This document shows positions 22,191-33,257 of a DNA stretch of 64,000 nt, piece by piece. Location: positions 3,594,013 to 3,658,012 of the forward strand of contig CM030849.1 in assembly GCA_018105865.1 (NCBI GenBank). The letters run 5' to 3'. This DNA is from Metaphire vulgaris (lineage: Eukaryota > Annelida > Clitellata > Crassiclitellata > Megascolecidae). Numbering within the stretch: position 1 is the first letter of the stretch; each line of letters begins with the position of its first letter. The notes under the pieces are model-generated. The model searched no databases and was not told the origin of the DNA. It saw only the letters and a list, made by a program, of their open reading frames with translations. The translations under genes were made by a program, and so were the position numbers.

Positions 22191-22362
22191 AGATTTTATA
22201 TTTTGATTGACTCTATTTACATTAATTTATTGATTTTAGATACATCAATGTTTAGTTCAATTAACTGGCATTAACCCCTTTAAATTAAAATAATTAATTA
22301 AAATAATTTTGGATGCCAAATTAAAATTTAACCATTCAAAGTCACCTCTTAACTATAAACTC

Positions 22363-22857
22363 CAAATTCAGAACCGTAGTCATGGACATCTTTACGGCAG
22401 TTTGGTCCGTAGTCTCGTCAGAAAATTTTCCATTGACCATACGCGTCACCAAGTTTAGAGTCATGTACAGAGGCAGAACAGTCGCACAACTATAATAATT
22501 ATGCACTTCTATAGCACCAGTTCTAATACCCAAGGTATCAATCGATGGTACTCCAAAACTATAGATACATATAGACATTTTATACTTGGAAAGATTAGGC
22601 ATAGAGACGGGGACGATAGGCCTATGAACGTCTAATATGAGACATGCATTTTAAATTCAGAACGGTAGTCATGGACATCTTTACGGCAGTTTGGTCCGTA
22701 GTCTCTTCAGAAAATTTTCCATTCACCATACGCGTCATGGTTAGGATTGACCAAGTTTACAGTCATGTATTGGGGAACAACAGTCTCAAAAATAGATACA
22801 TATAGACTTTTTATACTTGGAAAGATTAGGCATAGAAACGGGGAAGATAGGCCTATT
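22363..22857. repeat. Tandem duplication of about 260 bp upstream of gene 1
   Basis: Copy 1 (22363-22625) and copy 2 (22656-22857) share gtagtcatggacatcttta, the gtttggtccgtagtct block, a block ending catacgcgtca, and the agattaggcatagaaacggg block. Offset is about 293 bp, and copy 2 has an internal deletion. The small - strand frame here is not recognisable as a gene. Confidence 0.8.
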
Positions 22858-22943
22858 AAAGTATAATAATTATGCTCCATAACTCTCTCACTAGAACCTG
22901 GGCAATCAGTTACACTGTAAAACTGTTGTGCATTCTAGCATAG

Positions 22944-25900
22944 ATGACCGAATCGAGTCAGACGAAAATGGATACAATTATTACATTTTACGTTGAACGC
23001 GACAATTCTGACAATGAAATGAATACTCTTCTGAGTCTTCTAAATCTCATCGCTGAGGATGTCTCCCCGCCAATGAGCAAATCAGATCGATTACATCAAG
23101 TTGAAAGTCTTTTAAAATCAGAAAAATTTAATGTAAATATTTTGACTTCATCTTCACAGAACCTTCTTCATTTACTTTGCCCTCATCCACTAAATCAGTG
23201 TCAAATTGATTATGACGGATGCTATGAAATTGCCGAGTTACTTATTGAAAATGGTGTCGATGTCAATCAGAAAGACGAACGAGGAAAGACGCCATTGATG
23301 TACGCATGTCAAAATGGATACTCGTCTGTCGTATATGCACTAATGAAATTGAAATGGCAGCATTTAGACGTTAATGCTCGTGATTCATCTGGAGAAAGCG
23401 CTTTTACAATAGCTGGAAGAAATGCTGATTATTATTTGTATGAACGGCTTATAGCAGTCTTATTTTGGCAGGCTGTTGTTACGGGAGACATGAACACGGC
23501 GACAAATTTTCGCAATAGTTCTACAGAAGAGTGTGCAATACGATTTGACGACCTGTGTGTCAATTCTATTAAACGCAGATTTCCGATCGATTTACGCGTG
23601 TCTAAATTAGAATATGATGATATTTTCGTTCATCAACCCTATTTCGAACGTCCAATAACAAGTTGCATAACTTTCTATGCTTGGTTGACTGCAATATTAT
23701 TCGCAGACAATAGAAGAAATGAATCCATGCTTAAGCTTCTCTTTGACTTTGAAAAAATTGTTCGCGCAACAACAAGATCTGGTCTCTCAGCTCTTCATCT
23801 GGCGGTGTCTTGTGGAGAGAATGTCCATTTTAATAGAATATATATAATTCTTGTGAATTCTGGAAGATTCGATGTAAATGCCTTGACGAAAGAGGAAGAA
23901 ACAGCTCTGCACGTTACATGTCGTTGTCGAGATCCTGAAGAAATTGAATCGATAATTGATTTACTAATCAGAAATAATATAAATGTGAATCACAGAAATT
24001 CTTTCGGACAGACGGCGTTGATGATTGCTTGTGAGAATGAAAACGATGTTGCTGTTCGCAAACTGTTACAATGGAAAAACGCTGACGGTGTGAAATGCGA
24101 TATTAATGTAAAAGATAAAGACGGAAAAACTGCCTTAACTTTTGCATATCGGTCGAATAATACAGAATTAGCAGAAATGATTGAACAGGCCTCACTGAGG
24201 AATGCAATAGAAAGCGGTGATTTCGAAACAATTGAACCATTTTTTGCAGAGGAATGCCTGGAAATAGTATGCGAAGATCAAGAGCTTATTGCGAAGGAAA
24301 TGAAAACGAGATTTGAGTCGGATGGAAAAATTCCGGACAAAGAATGGAATGTTCTTCAGCGACTCGTAGCAGGAAATTTATCACAACAAATCAAGTCGAA
24401 ACGAGTGGATTTAGTTATGATAGTTTTGAAATCAGAAAATTTCGATGTAAATATTTTGACTTCATCTTCGCAGAACCTACTTCATTTAATTTGTCTTCCT
24501 ATTCTTAATAATTTGCGCTGGGATTTCCAAGGATACTATGAAATTGCGAAGCTACTTATTGAAAATGGCGTCGATTTCAATCATAAAGACCAAACAGGAA
24601 GAACGCCATTGATGCTTGCATGTGAGAAAGGTTGCGACTCTGTCGTTAAAGCGCTCTTAGACTGGAATTCGACTACCCTTGATATTGACGCTCGTGAAAC
24701 AGCCTTAACCATAGCTGCGCGCAATAAAAATACTAAGACTTTCTCTACCCTTAGCTCGGAATTACTTCTTCAGTATGTTAAGAGAAACGACATAAAAGCT
24801 GTGACAAGACTTCTAAATAGTTCGAGAAACGATTGTGCGATATGCATAAAAAATGTGTGTATGCACCAAATAACAATAATTGGTATTTTAACAAAAGATT
24901 TGGGAAATCTAATATGCGCCGAGTCTGATATCGAATATCCATCAGAGAGTTGTGTGACTTTTAATGGTTGGTTGAACGCGGTGAAGATAGCTGACGATTG
25001 CAAATACGATTCAATGCTTGATCTTCTCGTCAAATTTGAAGAGCATGTTTCTGGAACAAGAAAAGATGATCACACGGCTCTTCATTTGGCAGTTTTACAC
25101 AATCAGAATGAATTCGAAATTAATGAATTAAGTGCATTCGAAATCCTATTGAAATCTAAAAGATTTGATGTGAATGCATTAACTATCAATTTGGAGACAG
25201 TTTTACATCTTACCTGTCGATACCTATATTCTGAGAAATCTGGATTGTTAATCGAACAACTTCTCAGATATAAGGTGAACGTCAATCAAAGAAATATATT
25301 TGGAGAGACGGCGTTGATGATCGCATGCGAGAATGAAAACACTGTTGCTGTTCGTGTGTTATTATTGAAATGGAAAGAAGATTGTGGTGAGAAATTAGAC
25401 ATTGAGGCCAGAGATAACAAAGGACAAACTGCTGTCTCGATTGCCCAGCAGTCAAACAACAAAGAAATAGAAGCAATATTTGAACAGAGATTATTTCTAA
25501 GAGCAGTTGAGTCTGGTGACATAGAAACTGTAAAAACTTGCATGAAACGTTCAAGTGAAAATGGACAAACTGAAGAAAATCATATGAAGAGGTTAAATGC
25601 AGGCATTTTACCGAAACCGCCATCCAACAAATCCGAGAGTCAATCAGAAACGAGGAATAACGAGAATCAGTATGAAATTTTATATTGCAGATCAACCATT
25701 GATCTGCCAAATTTAAATGACGTCACACCTCTGATAGATGACGAAGAAATTGAGGGAGATGAAATTCAGTTAATGTCAGGTAATTCTGTCACTCATTCAG
25801 TGTTCTCTGAAGGAGTTTATATGGCATATTGCAAGTCAGAAAAAGAAAACTCTCACAATGAAATGCTGAAGGTGCTTCTTAACGATGAACTTTATATGCA

Positions 25901-28900
25901 TGAGCCTAATGAAGAGGGGCTAACAATTCTTCATTCGGCAGTCGAAGAATACTTGGAAAATAAATGCGAACCTAAAGGATTAAGGAAAATCGAAATATTA
26001 TTGAATTCCTGTAAATGCGATGTAAACGCTTTGAATTCACAGAAGGAAACTGTCTTGCATTTAGTTTGTAGTTCCAAAGCAAATGAAAACTTATTACTCG
26101 ATGACCTTCTGAAGATTCTTCTCGAATACAGAATTGATTTAAATCTCAGAAATAATTCCGAGAAAACAGCTTTGCTGAATGCGTGCGAAAATGGGAACAC
26201 CAATATTGTCCGAACTCTTTTGACTCTCACTAGAAATAATGACATCTATCTTGATGTCACCGCTTACGATAAACCTGAAGCGGATGAGATCGTGAATGAC
26301 AATAAAAGATTTGGACAAATGAACAGAGTTTCAGATTTCAATATGAGAGGTGAGAAAAAGAAATGGAAACAGACATATTCTTTTGATTTTGAGACTTGGA
26401 AAGAAGCTGCAATTGTAGCAATTGAAAATTCGTTTGAAGAGATTTTGAATCTTCTTTTAGATTACGACGTTGTCGTTCAAAGACAATATGGCTGGAATGG
26501 TGAAACGATTCTTACCCATTGCATTTTCGATGAAGCTTCATCCGCAAAAGCGTCTCTGAAATTATTTGTGAAACTCTTAGAGTCTGGAAAGGTCAATGTA
26601 AACGCTTTAGATTTTTTGTCATGTACAGCGCTACACGAGGCTTTCAGGCTCTATGATTCTAGAGGCTTAATATCGTTGCTACTTCGCTGTGGAATAAATG
26701 TGAATCAGAAAAATTTCTTCGGACAAACCCCAATAGTATATGGAATTATTCATCGCGACTCATCAGCTCTACGAGAGATATTGAATTTTGTCAAAACGAC
26801 AGATACATGGCTAGACATAGACGCTAGAGATGCTTTTAATCGAACGGCTTTAATGTGGGCTGCAATGATTAAATACTCAGATGGTGTCGGAATGCTCTTA
26901 AATGCAGGAGCATCAGTTAATTTAACAGATAATGGCGGATTCACTGCCCTGCATCATGCTTTGCACGAGGTCATGAGTGGTGAGACATGGATCAACTACG
27001 GAGACTTTCCGAGAAACATTCAAGAATTTAATCACCGAAAAGCAATCGACGTCATTTTATATGAAACAGAACCTCATGAAGAACTTGATATAAATAGGAA
27101 TAAACTAAACGAAGAAAATATTAAAATAGTTAAACTGTTGGTTGATAGTGATATTGATGTAAATTCCTTAGATTGTGAAGGATATTCGCCAATGGATATT
27201 GCTGTAGCAACTCTTCCAGGAATTCCGTCTCATATTAAAGACACGTTAAAGGCGAAAGGAGCCATTCCAAATGTCTTCCAAAACAAAAATAAGCATTCCG
27301 AAGGTCAAGCTAATCTCAATGTGAATCTTCTACATCGACGTGCCAATTTCTTAGCATTTTGTACAAAGCTGCGCAAAGATACTGGAAAATTTTATATGTT
27401 AACATTTGAAAAAGACAATATGGCAAAAGAGAATTTTTCAAAGTTAAGCGCAAATATTCAAACCCAATTGATTTCAGCAAAAGACCAAAAAAGAAGAACG
27501 CTATTACATCGAGCCATCATTTCCGGTCAGAAAATATCTAATAAAAATGTAATTATTGAGTCGGAGGTAATAAACGTTGTGAAACTGTTGATTTCACTGG
27601 GTTGCAGCGTCAATGAAACTGATATCTATGGACGAACCCCATTGCATTACGTCTATTTCAAGGAATTAAAGAATCTGCTTATATCCCATGGCGCTGATCA
27701 AACAGCAAAGGACGAAAACAGAATAGAAGCGATCAAAATGTCCAAATCATTAATCGCAGCTGCAATGATTGGAAAAGATCGAGTCTCAAGGATAATTCAA
27801 GAAATACATAACTGCATGGAGGAGCCTAAATCAACCTATTTTCAGAGGGGAAAGATCGAAATACAACAAGGTAATATAGAATGGAACGATAAATTCAACC
27901 CCAAAACAATCCCGAAATTAGTATGGGAGAGAGGAAACTATGCATTTCGTCATCCATCCGTTAATCAATTCAGGGAAGAAGTGAAGACATTTATAGAGAA
28001 TCTTGCATCTGAAATAACAAAACGGGATTGGCGTTTTGCGGTGGTACCAATTTTTGTCGGAAGCTCTAACGAAGAAATAAGATTAAATCTGCCAGATGAG
28101 TTTGATTTCAGTTTTGTACTTAAGACGATCAGTCAATTGTGCGAAGTGACGTTTTCACCAGAGCTTCCTTCTGGATTTGTGCGTCTAAAGAGAAAGCAAA
28201 GCGAGAATAACAGCATGACAGACAAAGATTTTGACAACTTTTTTGACAATAATTCCGTTTTGATCATTGAGAAATTAAAGGCGCAATTTCAAATTATACT
28301 GAGAGATGTCTTATCAGATGCTCAGTTCATCGAAAATCATCCGTACTTTGATTGGGATTTAGATTTGCAAGAATACGTTCTTATTCCGTTGAATCATATA
28401 AATGAACTAGGAAAAACAACACTGAGGCTAAGAAACACGAAGCTGGATCTTGATAGAAGAAATGTCTTTCATATATCTATCGACATTGTTCCTTGCATTC
28501 ATATTGATGGTTGGTGGCCAGAAGGAACTATTTCCAAAGTGAGTGAAGAAATCAAGTCTTTTGGATGTATTTTGGTTTATGATTTTCCGCAACGTCTGTA
28601 TCGTTCGGTTCCGTATTCGCATTCTTGTGTTAAAATTTCGTTTGCTCCAGCTGAGAGTGAATTGATTAAACGAAGCTCTGACGCAGCAAAACAAGCGTAC
28701 ATGATTGCAAAACAATTGATCAATAAGTCAGATTTTGATCATCTGGGATGCGGTACTTCTTATATATTGAAAACTAGTTTTCTGTATTGCATCGAAGCCC
28801 TTGCACCAACATTTGAGAAGGCGTCTGAACGAAGAATGAGTCAAGACGCAATGGAATCGAAATTGCAACAAATTGATCGTCAGTTGTGGTTGGAGAGTAT

Positions 28901-29402
28901 AATGAAATGTCATCTCGATTTCGTTTCCCAGGATTTCTGTCCGTGTTATTTTATGCCGAGTTTCTCCATTCCAATCAAATGGCGTTTAAAAGAATTCCAT
29001 ATGACATGTTTAACAAACGATGATTTTAAATTACCCAATAGACTGTTTGAGGCCTATCGATTATATCGCAGTGTTTCTTTGCATGCATCGGGGTTTGACT
29101 TCCAGTTACCTCCTCCAAACCCTGTCTTTGAACATTTTGATCGAGAAGCAATGATCGCTAATCTACGTACATCTGCAATCGAGAATTTAAGAAATGCACC
29201 AGACACTTACGTTGCCAATGAAACGGAACAGGTAGAAGCAGCAACAGCTGAGAATGATGATGATGATGATGATGATGATTACGATAATAATGATGCTGAT
29301 GATGATGATAATGATGATGATGATAGTGGTGGTAGTGGTTGTGACGATGGCGACGACGGTGCTAGTGATTGCGACAACCGCGAAGTTCGCGAACCAGAGT
29401 GA
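22944..29402 (+). CDS. Ankyrin-repeat / Mab-21-type nucleotidyltransferase protein (candidate cGAS-like receptor), gene 1
   Basis: A 2152-residue single-exon frame from ATG 22944 (a second Met is residue 9). Residues about 53-1660 are ankyrin-type repeats (G-x-TALHLAV, VNVNQRN-like, G-x-TALMIACENEN), including a duplicated module: 53-470 repeats at 488-880, offset 438 codons. Residues about 1660-2110 form a Mab-21/cGAS fold. The motif GSSNEEIRLNLPDEFDF (Gly1706 to Phe1722) matches the cGAS GS-x11-E-h-D-h pattern, giving Glu1719 and Asp1721. ISIDIVPC supplies the third metal ligand, Asp1847, followed by GWWP, where cGAS has SSWP. The helical half carries KISFAPAESELI and YILKTSFLY, usual in Mab-21 proteins. 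No zinc-ribbon insert, signal peptide or membrane segment is seen, so it is probably cytosolic. By family it would join nucleotides into a second messenger on ligand binding; ligand and product are unknown. The C-terminal tail is Asp-rich. Fold and triad clear, immune role inferred. Confidence 0.9.
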   Translation: MTESSQTKMDTIITFYVERDNSDNEMNTLLSLLNLIAEDVSPPMSKSDRLHQVESLLKSEKFNVNILTSSSQNLLHLLCPHPLNQCQIDYDGCYEIAELLIENGVDVNQKDERGKTPLMYACQNGYSSVVYALMKLKWQHLDVNARDSSGESAFTIAGRNADYYLYERLIAVLFWQAVVTGDMNTATNFRNSSTEECAIRFDDLCVNSIKRRFPIDLRVSKLEYDDIFVHQPYFERPITSCITFYAWLTAILFADNRRNESMLKLLFDFEKIVRATTRSGLSALHLAVSCGENVHFNRIYIILVNSGRFDVNALTKEEETALHVTCRCRDPEEIESIIDLLIRNNINVNHRNSFGQTALMIACENENDVAVRKLLQWKNADGVKCDINVKDKDGKTALTFAYRSNNTELAEMIEQASLRNAIESGDFETIEPFFAEECLEIVCEDQELIAKEMKTRFESDGKIPDKEWNVLQRLVAGNLSQQIKSKRVDLVMIVLKSENFDVNILTSSSQNLLHLICLPILNNLRWDFQGYYEIAKLLIENGVDFNHKDQTGRTPLMLACEKGCDSVVKALLDWNSTTLDIDARETALTIAARNKNTKTFSTLSSELLLQYVKRNDIKAVTRLLNSSRNDCAICIKNVCMHQITIIGILTKDLGNLICAESDIEYPSESCVTFNGWLNAVKIADDCKYDSMLDLLVKFEEHVSGTRKDDHTALHLAVLHNQNEFEINELSAFEILLKSKRFDVNALTINLETVLHLTCRYLYSEKSGLLIEQLLRYKVNVNQRNIFGETALMIACENENTVAVRVLLLKWKEDCGEKLDIEARDNKGQTAVSIAQQSNNKEIEAIFEQRLFLRAVESGDIETVKTCMKRSSENGQTEENHMKRLNAGILPKPPSNKSESQSETRNNENQYEILYCRSTIDLPNLNDVTPLIDDEEIEGDEIQLMSGNSVTHSVFSEGVYMAYCKSEKENSHNEMLKVLLNDELYMHEPNEEGLTILHSAVEEYLENKCEPKGLRKIEILLNSCKCDVNALNSQKETVLHLVCSSKANENLLLDDLLKILLEYRIDLNLRNNSEKTALLNACENGNTNIVRTLLTLTRNNDIYLDVTAYDKPEADEIVNDNKRFGQMNRVSDFNMRGEKKKWKQTYSFDFETWKEAAIVAIENSFEEILNLLLDYDVVVQRQYGWNGETILTHCIFDEASSAKASLKLFVKLLESGKVNVNALDFLSCTALHEAFRLYDSRGLISLLLRCGINVNQKNFFGQTPIVYGIIHRDSSALREILNFVKTTDTWLDIDARDAFNRTALMWAAMIKYSDGVGMLLNAGASVNLTDNGGFTALHHALHEVMSGETWINYGDFPRNIQEFNHRKAIDVILYETEPHEELDINRNKLNEENIKIVKLLVDSDIDVNSLDCEGYSPMDIAVATLPGIPSHIKDTLKAKGAIPNVFQNKNKHSEGQANLNVNLLHRRANFLAFCTKLRKDTGKFYMLTFEKDNMAKENFSKLSANIQTQLISAKDQKRRTLLHRAIISGQKISNKNVIIESEVINVVKLLISLGCSVNETDIYGRTPLHYVYFKELKNLLISHGADQTAKDENRIEAIKMSKSLIAAAMIGKDRVSRIIQEIHNCMEEPKSTYFQRGKIEIQQGNIEWNDKFNPKTIPKLVWERGNYAFRHPSVNQFREEVKTFIENLASEITKRDWRFAVVPIFVGSSNEEIRLNLPDEFDFSFVLKTISQLCEVTFSPELPSGFVRLKRKQSENNSMTDKDFDNFFDNNSVLIIEKLKAQFQIILRDVLSDAQFIENHPYFDWDLDLQEYVLIPLNHINELGKTTLRLRNTKLDLDRRNVFHISIDIVPCIHIDGWWPEGTISKVSEEIKSFGCILVYDFPQRLYRSVPYSHSCVKISFAPAESELIKRSSDAAKQAYMIAKQLINKSDFDHLGCGTSYILKTSFLYCIEALAPTFEKASERRMSQDAMESKLQQIDRQLWLESIMKCHLDFVSQDFCPCYFMPSFSIPIKWRLKEFHMTCLTNDDFKLPNRLFEAYRLYRSVSLHASGFDFQLPPPNPVFEHFDREAMIANLRTSAIENLRNAPDTYVANETEQVEAATAENDDDDDDDDYDNNDADDDDNDDDDSGGSGCDDGDDGASDCDNREVREPE
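29238..29360 (+). repeat. In-frame (GAT)n microsatellite coding an acidic tail
   Basis: GAT/GAC/AAT units inside the end of gene 1 encode a tail of Asp with some Asn, Gly and Ser. The homologous stretch of gene 2 lies after its stop codon (48476-48530). Confidence 0.9.
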
Positions 29403-29639
29403 AGAAGGTCGGTCTACCCAAGTCGCGTAAAAGTACGAGGACGGCTATATAAAATTTTGTACGTAAGAAAGCAAGAAGAATGACTTTGTATTAATTTTTA
29501 ACAGGCATTTCTTAGTCATGCAGTTGTGCGTGTTTACCTGTTCTTGTGTAGACATTTCCAGTTCGAGCCAAAGCTAATAACTCTCGGCTTCGCTTAATTT
29601 ATTGACTTATTATAAATAATTTTTTATAATTTTTGGTGA

Positions 29640-29872
29640 CGAACAAATCAGGATCTAATCGGTAAAACGCGAAAAGTTTGCCAAAGAACTTGTTTTTGCT
29701 TGTCAGACTTTTTGGCAGGAGTTAGTCGGTAAAACGTTAAAACTTTAACGCGAAAACTTTGTTAATGGTGACTTTTTTGCTCGTCAACCTTTTTCGTCAT
29801 TTATTGGCATCCCCCACCAACTTCCTAGAAATGCAATTCATTCCCCACCAAGAATTTCTGGAACCGCCACTG
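29640..29872 (+). mobile_element. 5'-truncated hAT-type MITE
   Basis: Carries ttgcttgtcagactttttgg and ends TGGAACCGCCACTG (29859-29872), the family terminus. No matching left end. Confidence 0.6.
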
Positions 29873-30889
29873 GTCAACTCTGTGATAGAGGACGAAACAT
29901 AAAGAAAACGAGCGCACGGTCCGACGCTGACCTCCGTGTAACAGGCAAGCCAAGGCACAGGTGGTTTACGCCCCTAATCTGGAGTAGTTGAAACTGTTTT
30001 CTCTAGACCAGCGTTTTACTTTCGCAGCCACGCGCTGCTACCAATTTATCCACACGTAAGCGGTGAGCGGCTTGGTTGGCTTCCGAAAATATATTGGCTG
30101 CTGGTTTGCCGATAATTTAATCTATATGCGTCCATTAAGTAGACGGCACTTGACGCTGCCCTGACCTTTTTATAAGTGGTTCTGCCTAGATGCAGTTTTA
30201 TAGATAATTTGATCTATGGCTTGTACAACGTTGAATGTCATAATTTCAAACGTTCGCCTAATTTCGCAAAGACTGAAATACACGAGAGACTCGGTGATGT
30301 ACAGGAACACGAACATTTTACAGTGTGTTAACAGTTTCCAAAGAGTCACAATTAAGTCAAATCGTGATTTGTTTGTTTGCTTGATATCTAGAACTCGGTC
30401 ATACTCAGCACACATAGAGACTGCGTTCAAACTGAATGCCTTCAGAAACAGACGACGACTCAATGCTACTTAACAGTTTAAAGCAAAAACACACCCGTTG
30501 ATACTACTGGTCAATACACAATTTGGTGCCTGAAATGTTGGACATTTTCTTGAGTTACTATGGTACCATGATTCCAAAAGTGTTATCACTTTTGCTCCAT
30601 CAGCTATAGTTTTCAAGATACGGCTTAGTTGTCCTTATATCCGGAACGATCAAATACGGTTGAGCCCAGAATAGTTTGGTTCTACTATTAGGCCTAATGC
30701 GCTAATCCTTAATCAGTTGAAATTCTATGTCTTTTTTATACTGAATGTTCAGTTAATTTCACACATAGGCCTTATGCCATATGAGATGGATATATTAGTC
30801 AACTTTGGCAAATTAGAGTTATTCGTTCTTCATTTTCTTTGTCTGCAGCCAAATTTCTGGATCATGCTTTTGTTGCTAGTACAGAAGGT
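29873..30889. other. Intergenic, no feature recognised
   Basis: Downstream of gene 1. A few frames of 85-97 codons overlap each other on both strands at 30170-30473, and none shows a family signature. Confidence 0.45.
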
Positions 30890-31400
30890 TACACTATTGC
30901 AATTCTCTTCATTCTGGAATTTCTGGTCTGCCCAAAAGCTTGCTCTCCACTCTGCAATGTCTCCTAAATGCTGCGACTCGTTTTGTGGCTAAAGGCCTAA
31001 AGCTCATCGCTACTCTAGCATATCAGACTTTATGCTTTTAACGCCTTCCACTGGCTTCCAATATCTGACCGCATTAAAATCAAACAAGTAATTATTGTTT
31101 CTGCATAACTTCGAATTCAGGCACCGTCTTACATTATTGAGCTTTTCAAATCACCCTCCTCCACTGCTCATCGCCGCCTCCGCTCCGCTGATCGGGAAAA
31201 TATTTATGTCCCCAGATCACGTACTGCTCTCTTACTCAGCGCCGGGCTTTTAGACTTTTAGTGACTGGACCCTTCCTCTGGAATTCCTTGAACCCATCCA
31301 TTCGGGAATCACTTCTTACCCCCTCGCTCTGTTCAACGCAAAAGCTAAAGTCTCACTACTTGGCCATGCGACTCCAATGCCAGGAGCGCCTCTGAGTAGA
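30890..31400 (+). pseudogene. Decayed CR1/L2-type LINE 3' end
   Basis: Through several frame breaks: LNAATRFVA, then LHWLPISDRIKIK-like text (cttccactggcttccaatat), and finally a segment reading like LWNSLNPSIRESL ahead of the end. This is the usual order at the C-terminus of CR1/L2 ORFs. Many stops, so dead. Confidence 0.6.
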
Positions 31401-31431
31401 AATATATAAGAGGCCAGTGGCGTATTTAAAA

Positions 31432-31800
31432 TTTTGGTATGGGGGCCAGCCCATGGCGAGCGCGAAGCGCGAGCCTATAATGGGGGTCTGCGGCTACGCC
31501 CCCAGTGGGGTCCAGGGGCAAAGCCTCTGGTGAGGGATCAGAGGGGCTTTGCCTCCCTGAAGCTGGCGACATTTTAAGATTTTCCAGATTAATTTTTTCT
31601 GAAAATATGCATGATTATGTTCTTTTCATCAACATGTGCAAACCACCTTTATTGGAGAAAAAAATGGAATTCTGTGGGCTGTGACTAAGCCCTGTATGCA
31701 TATTAGGCTGAAAATGTAAGCGTTTTAGACTCAAAATCTAATGTTGTCTGACGAAATCGCTTTGAAGGTGGACCAGACGACATTTTAAAAATATCATGAA
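31432..31800. mobile_element. hAT-type element, one end visible
   Basis: Begins CAGTGGCGTATTTAAAATTT, with gcgagcgcgaagcgcgagc and ggggtccaggggcaaagcc blocks that are typical of such elements. The far end is not clear. Confidence 0.5.
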
Positions 31801-31844
31801 CACTAAGCTAGTAAGTTCTTGGAGTAATGATTACTCCAAGAATA

Positions 31845-32072
31845 AGTTAGTTAGTTAGTTAATAGGCCAATTTATATAGCGCTGTAGTCACAGCAGGCCA
31901 AGATCAAGAGCGCTTTACAGATTGCACTTAAATGAGATGCTAAACAAGTGCGTCTTTAGTCTGGTAGCGAACATTTCAAGACTAGTCGCGTTGGTCACAA
32001 AGTCGGGCAGCTCGTTCCAAAGGATGGGATTCCCCCGGGTGAAAGACCTCTCCCCAAATTTCACTGCCTTAA
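31845..32072 (-). pseudogene. L2-type LINE C-terminus, 3' UTR and (AACT)n tail
   Basis: The - strand gives FGERSFTRGNPILWNELPDF, then a stretch ending RLKTHLF, then a UTR with aagcgctcttgatcttgg and tagcgctatataaattgg, and an AACT tail. 5'-truncated insertion. Confidence 0.8.
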
Positions 32073-32783
32073 ATTACGCAAGATCATAGATGTGATCATG
32101 TGACGTCACACTGCTTAATAAATAAGTAAATCTAACAGTGTTCTGTTTTCTATCAGTAATGCATGACTTGACTCCTACGTGTCGTAACTGTTGTTTAACC
32201 CCTTGAATACCCGTTGAATTTAACTCATTGAATAATTCTTATAAGTCCCAACGTTGGAGTGACAAGATTATAAAATTAAGATTATGGTTTAATTAGAAGA
32301 CCAGAGGCATATACTTGAATTAACTTTCTGTACGTACGTCGGACAACTACAGCACTTGATTGGCCAGAATGGATGGGTCAGGACAGGCTAGGCCAAGACC
32401 AAAGAGGGGCATTACATTGGCATTAACATTGGCCCTAATTATAATTACGGAGAGGTAGTTGACGGGGGCGTGTCTACCCATTTTGGAGAATTATAATTGG
32501 GACTTCACTAACATGTTAGATATGATATTCATAATTAATGTGGATTAAATTAAATTGGATTAAATTGCGATGAACTGTAATCGAAATCAGAGCGTCAGAT
32601 TATTATCGTCATGTTTGCTTTTAATTCGGAAGACTGCAGATTTTAATCGAGAAGATTGTCATTGTATCACTGTCGTTTTACTATTAATTAAAACCGGACG
32701 ACGCTGAGCGCTAGCAGAAGAGTGTTCAGCGGAGTCCTTATTAATCACCAGCTTACGACTCGTTCTGCACAGTACGTTTCGTC

Positions 32784-32815
32784 TATAAATACGAGCCCTG
32801 AAGAGTTGTTGCTGC
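32784..32815 (+). promoter_or_regulatory. Possible core promoter (TATAAAT box)
   Basis: TATAAATACGAGCCC is followed about 30 bp later by a pyrimidine-rich ctcttcgtctac that could act as initiator. No coding exon was recognised downstream, so this is a weak call. Confidence 0.2.
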
Positions 32816-33257
32816 CTCTTCGTCTACAATTACCTCAAAACAGTTTCAGGCATTGTGCTTTTTAAATTAAATAATATAATTTTTTGTGCTGCGCATGCAT
32901 ATTTCGATTCATTTTTTCCGGAAATGTAAGACCTATAATGCCATTAACAAAGACCTCTAGATGAGAGCATTCAACAGCTGCATAAAGCAAATATAGATAA
33001 TTACCGCGCACTTCCAATCTGGGATATATGATTGTTTTTCAAAAACTAGAGGTGATAGAGAAACTCAGATGCCATATTCGGAATCAGCAACCTAAATATA
33101 CCAAGAAACGGGTCTAAATTCTAAGGCAACAGACAATTTTATTTTAAATTCCGTAACGTCTGAAATTGCTCGTGAGAATCGGTGATGCATATGTATGTTC
33201 TACAGAGTGCACACAGTTTAGCTCATTACTAAAATGGCACTATAGACGCTCAACGCT
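32816..33257. other. Intergenic, no feature recognised
   Basis: No coding or RNA signal seen. Confidence 0.5.

Noticed and set aside
22342..22602. 86-codon - strand frame upstream of gene 1
   Set aside because: It lies in a tandem duplication, is not kept intact in the second copy and matches no family I know.
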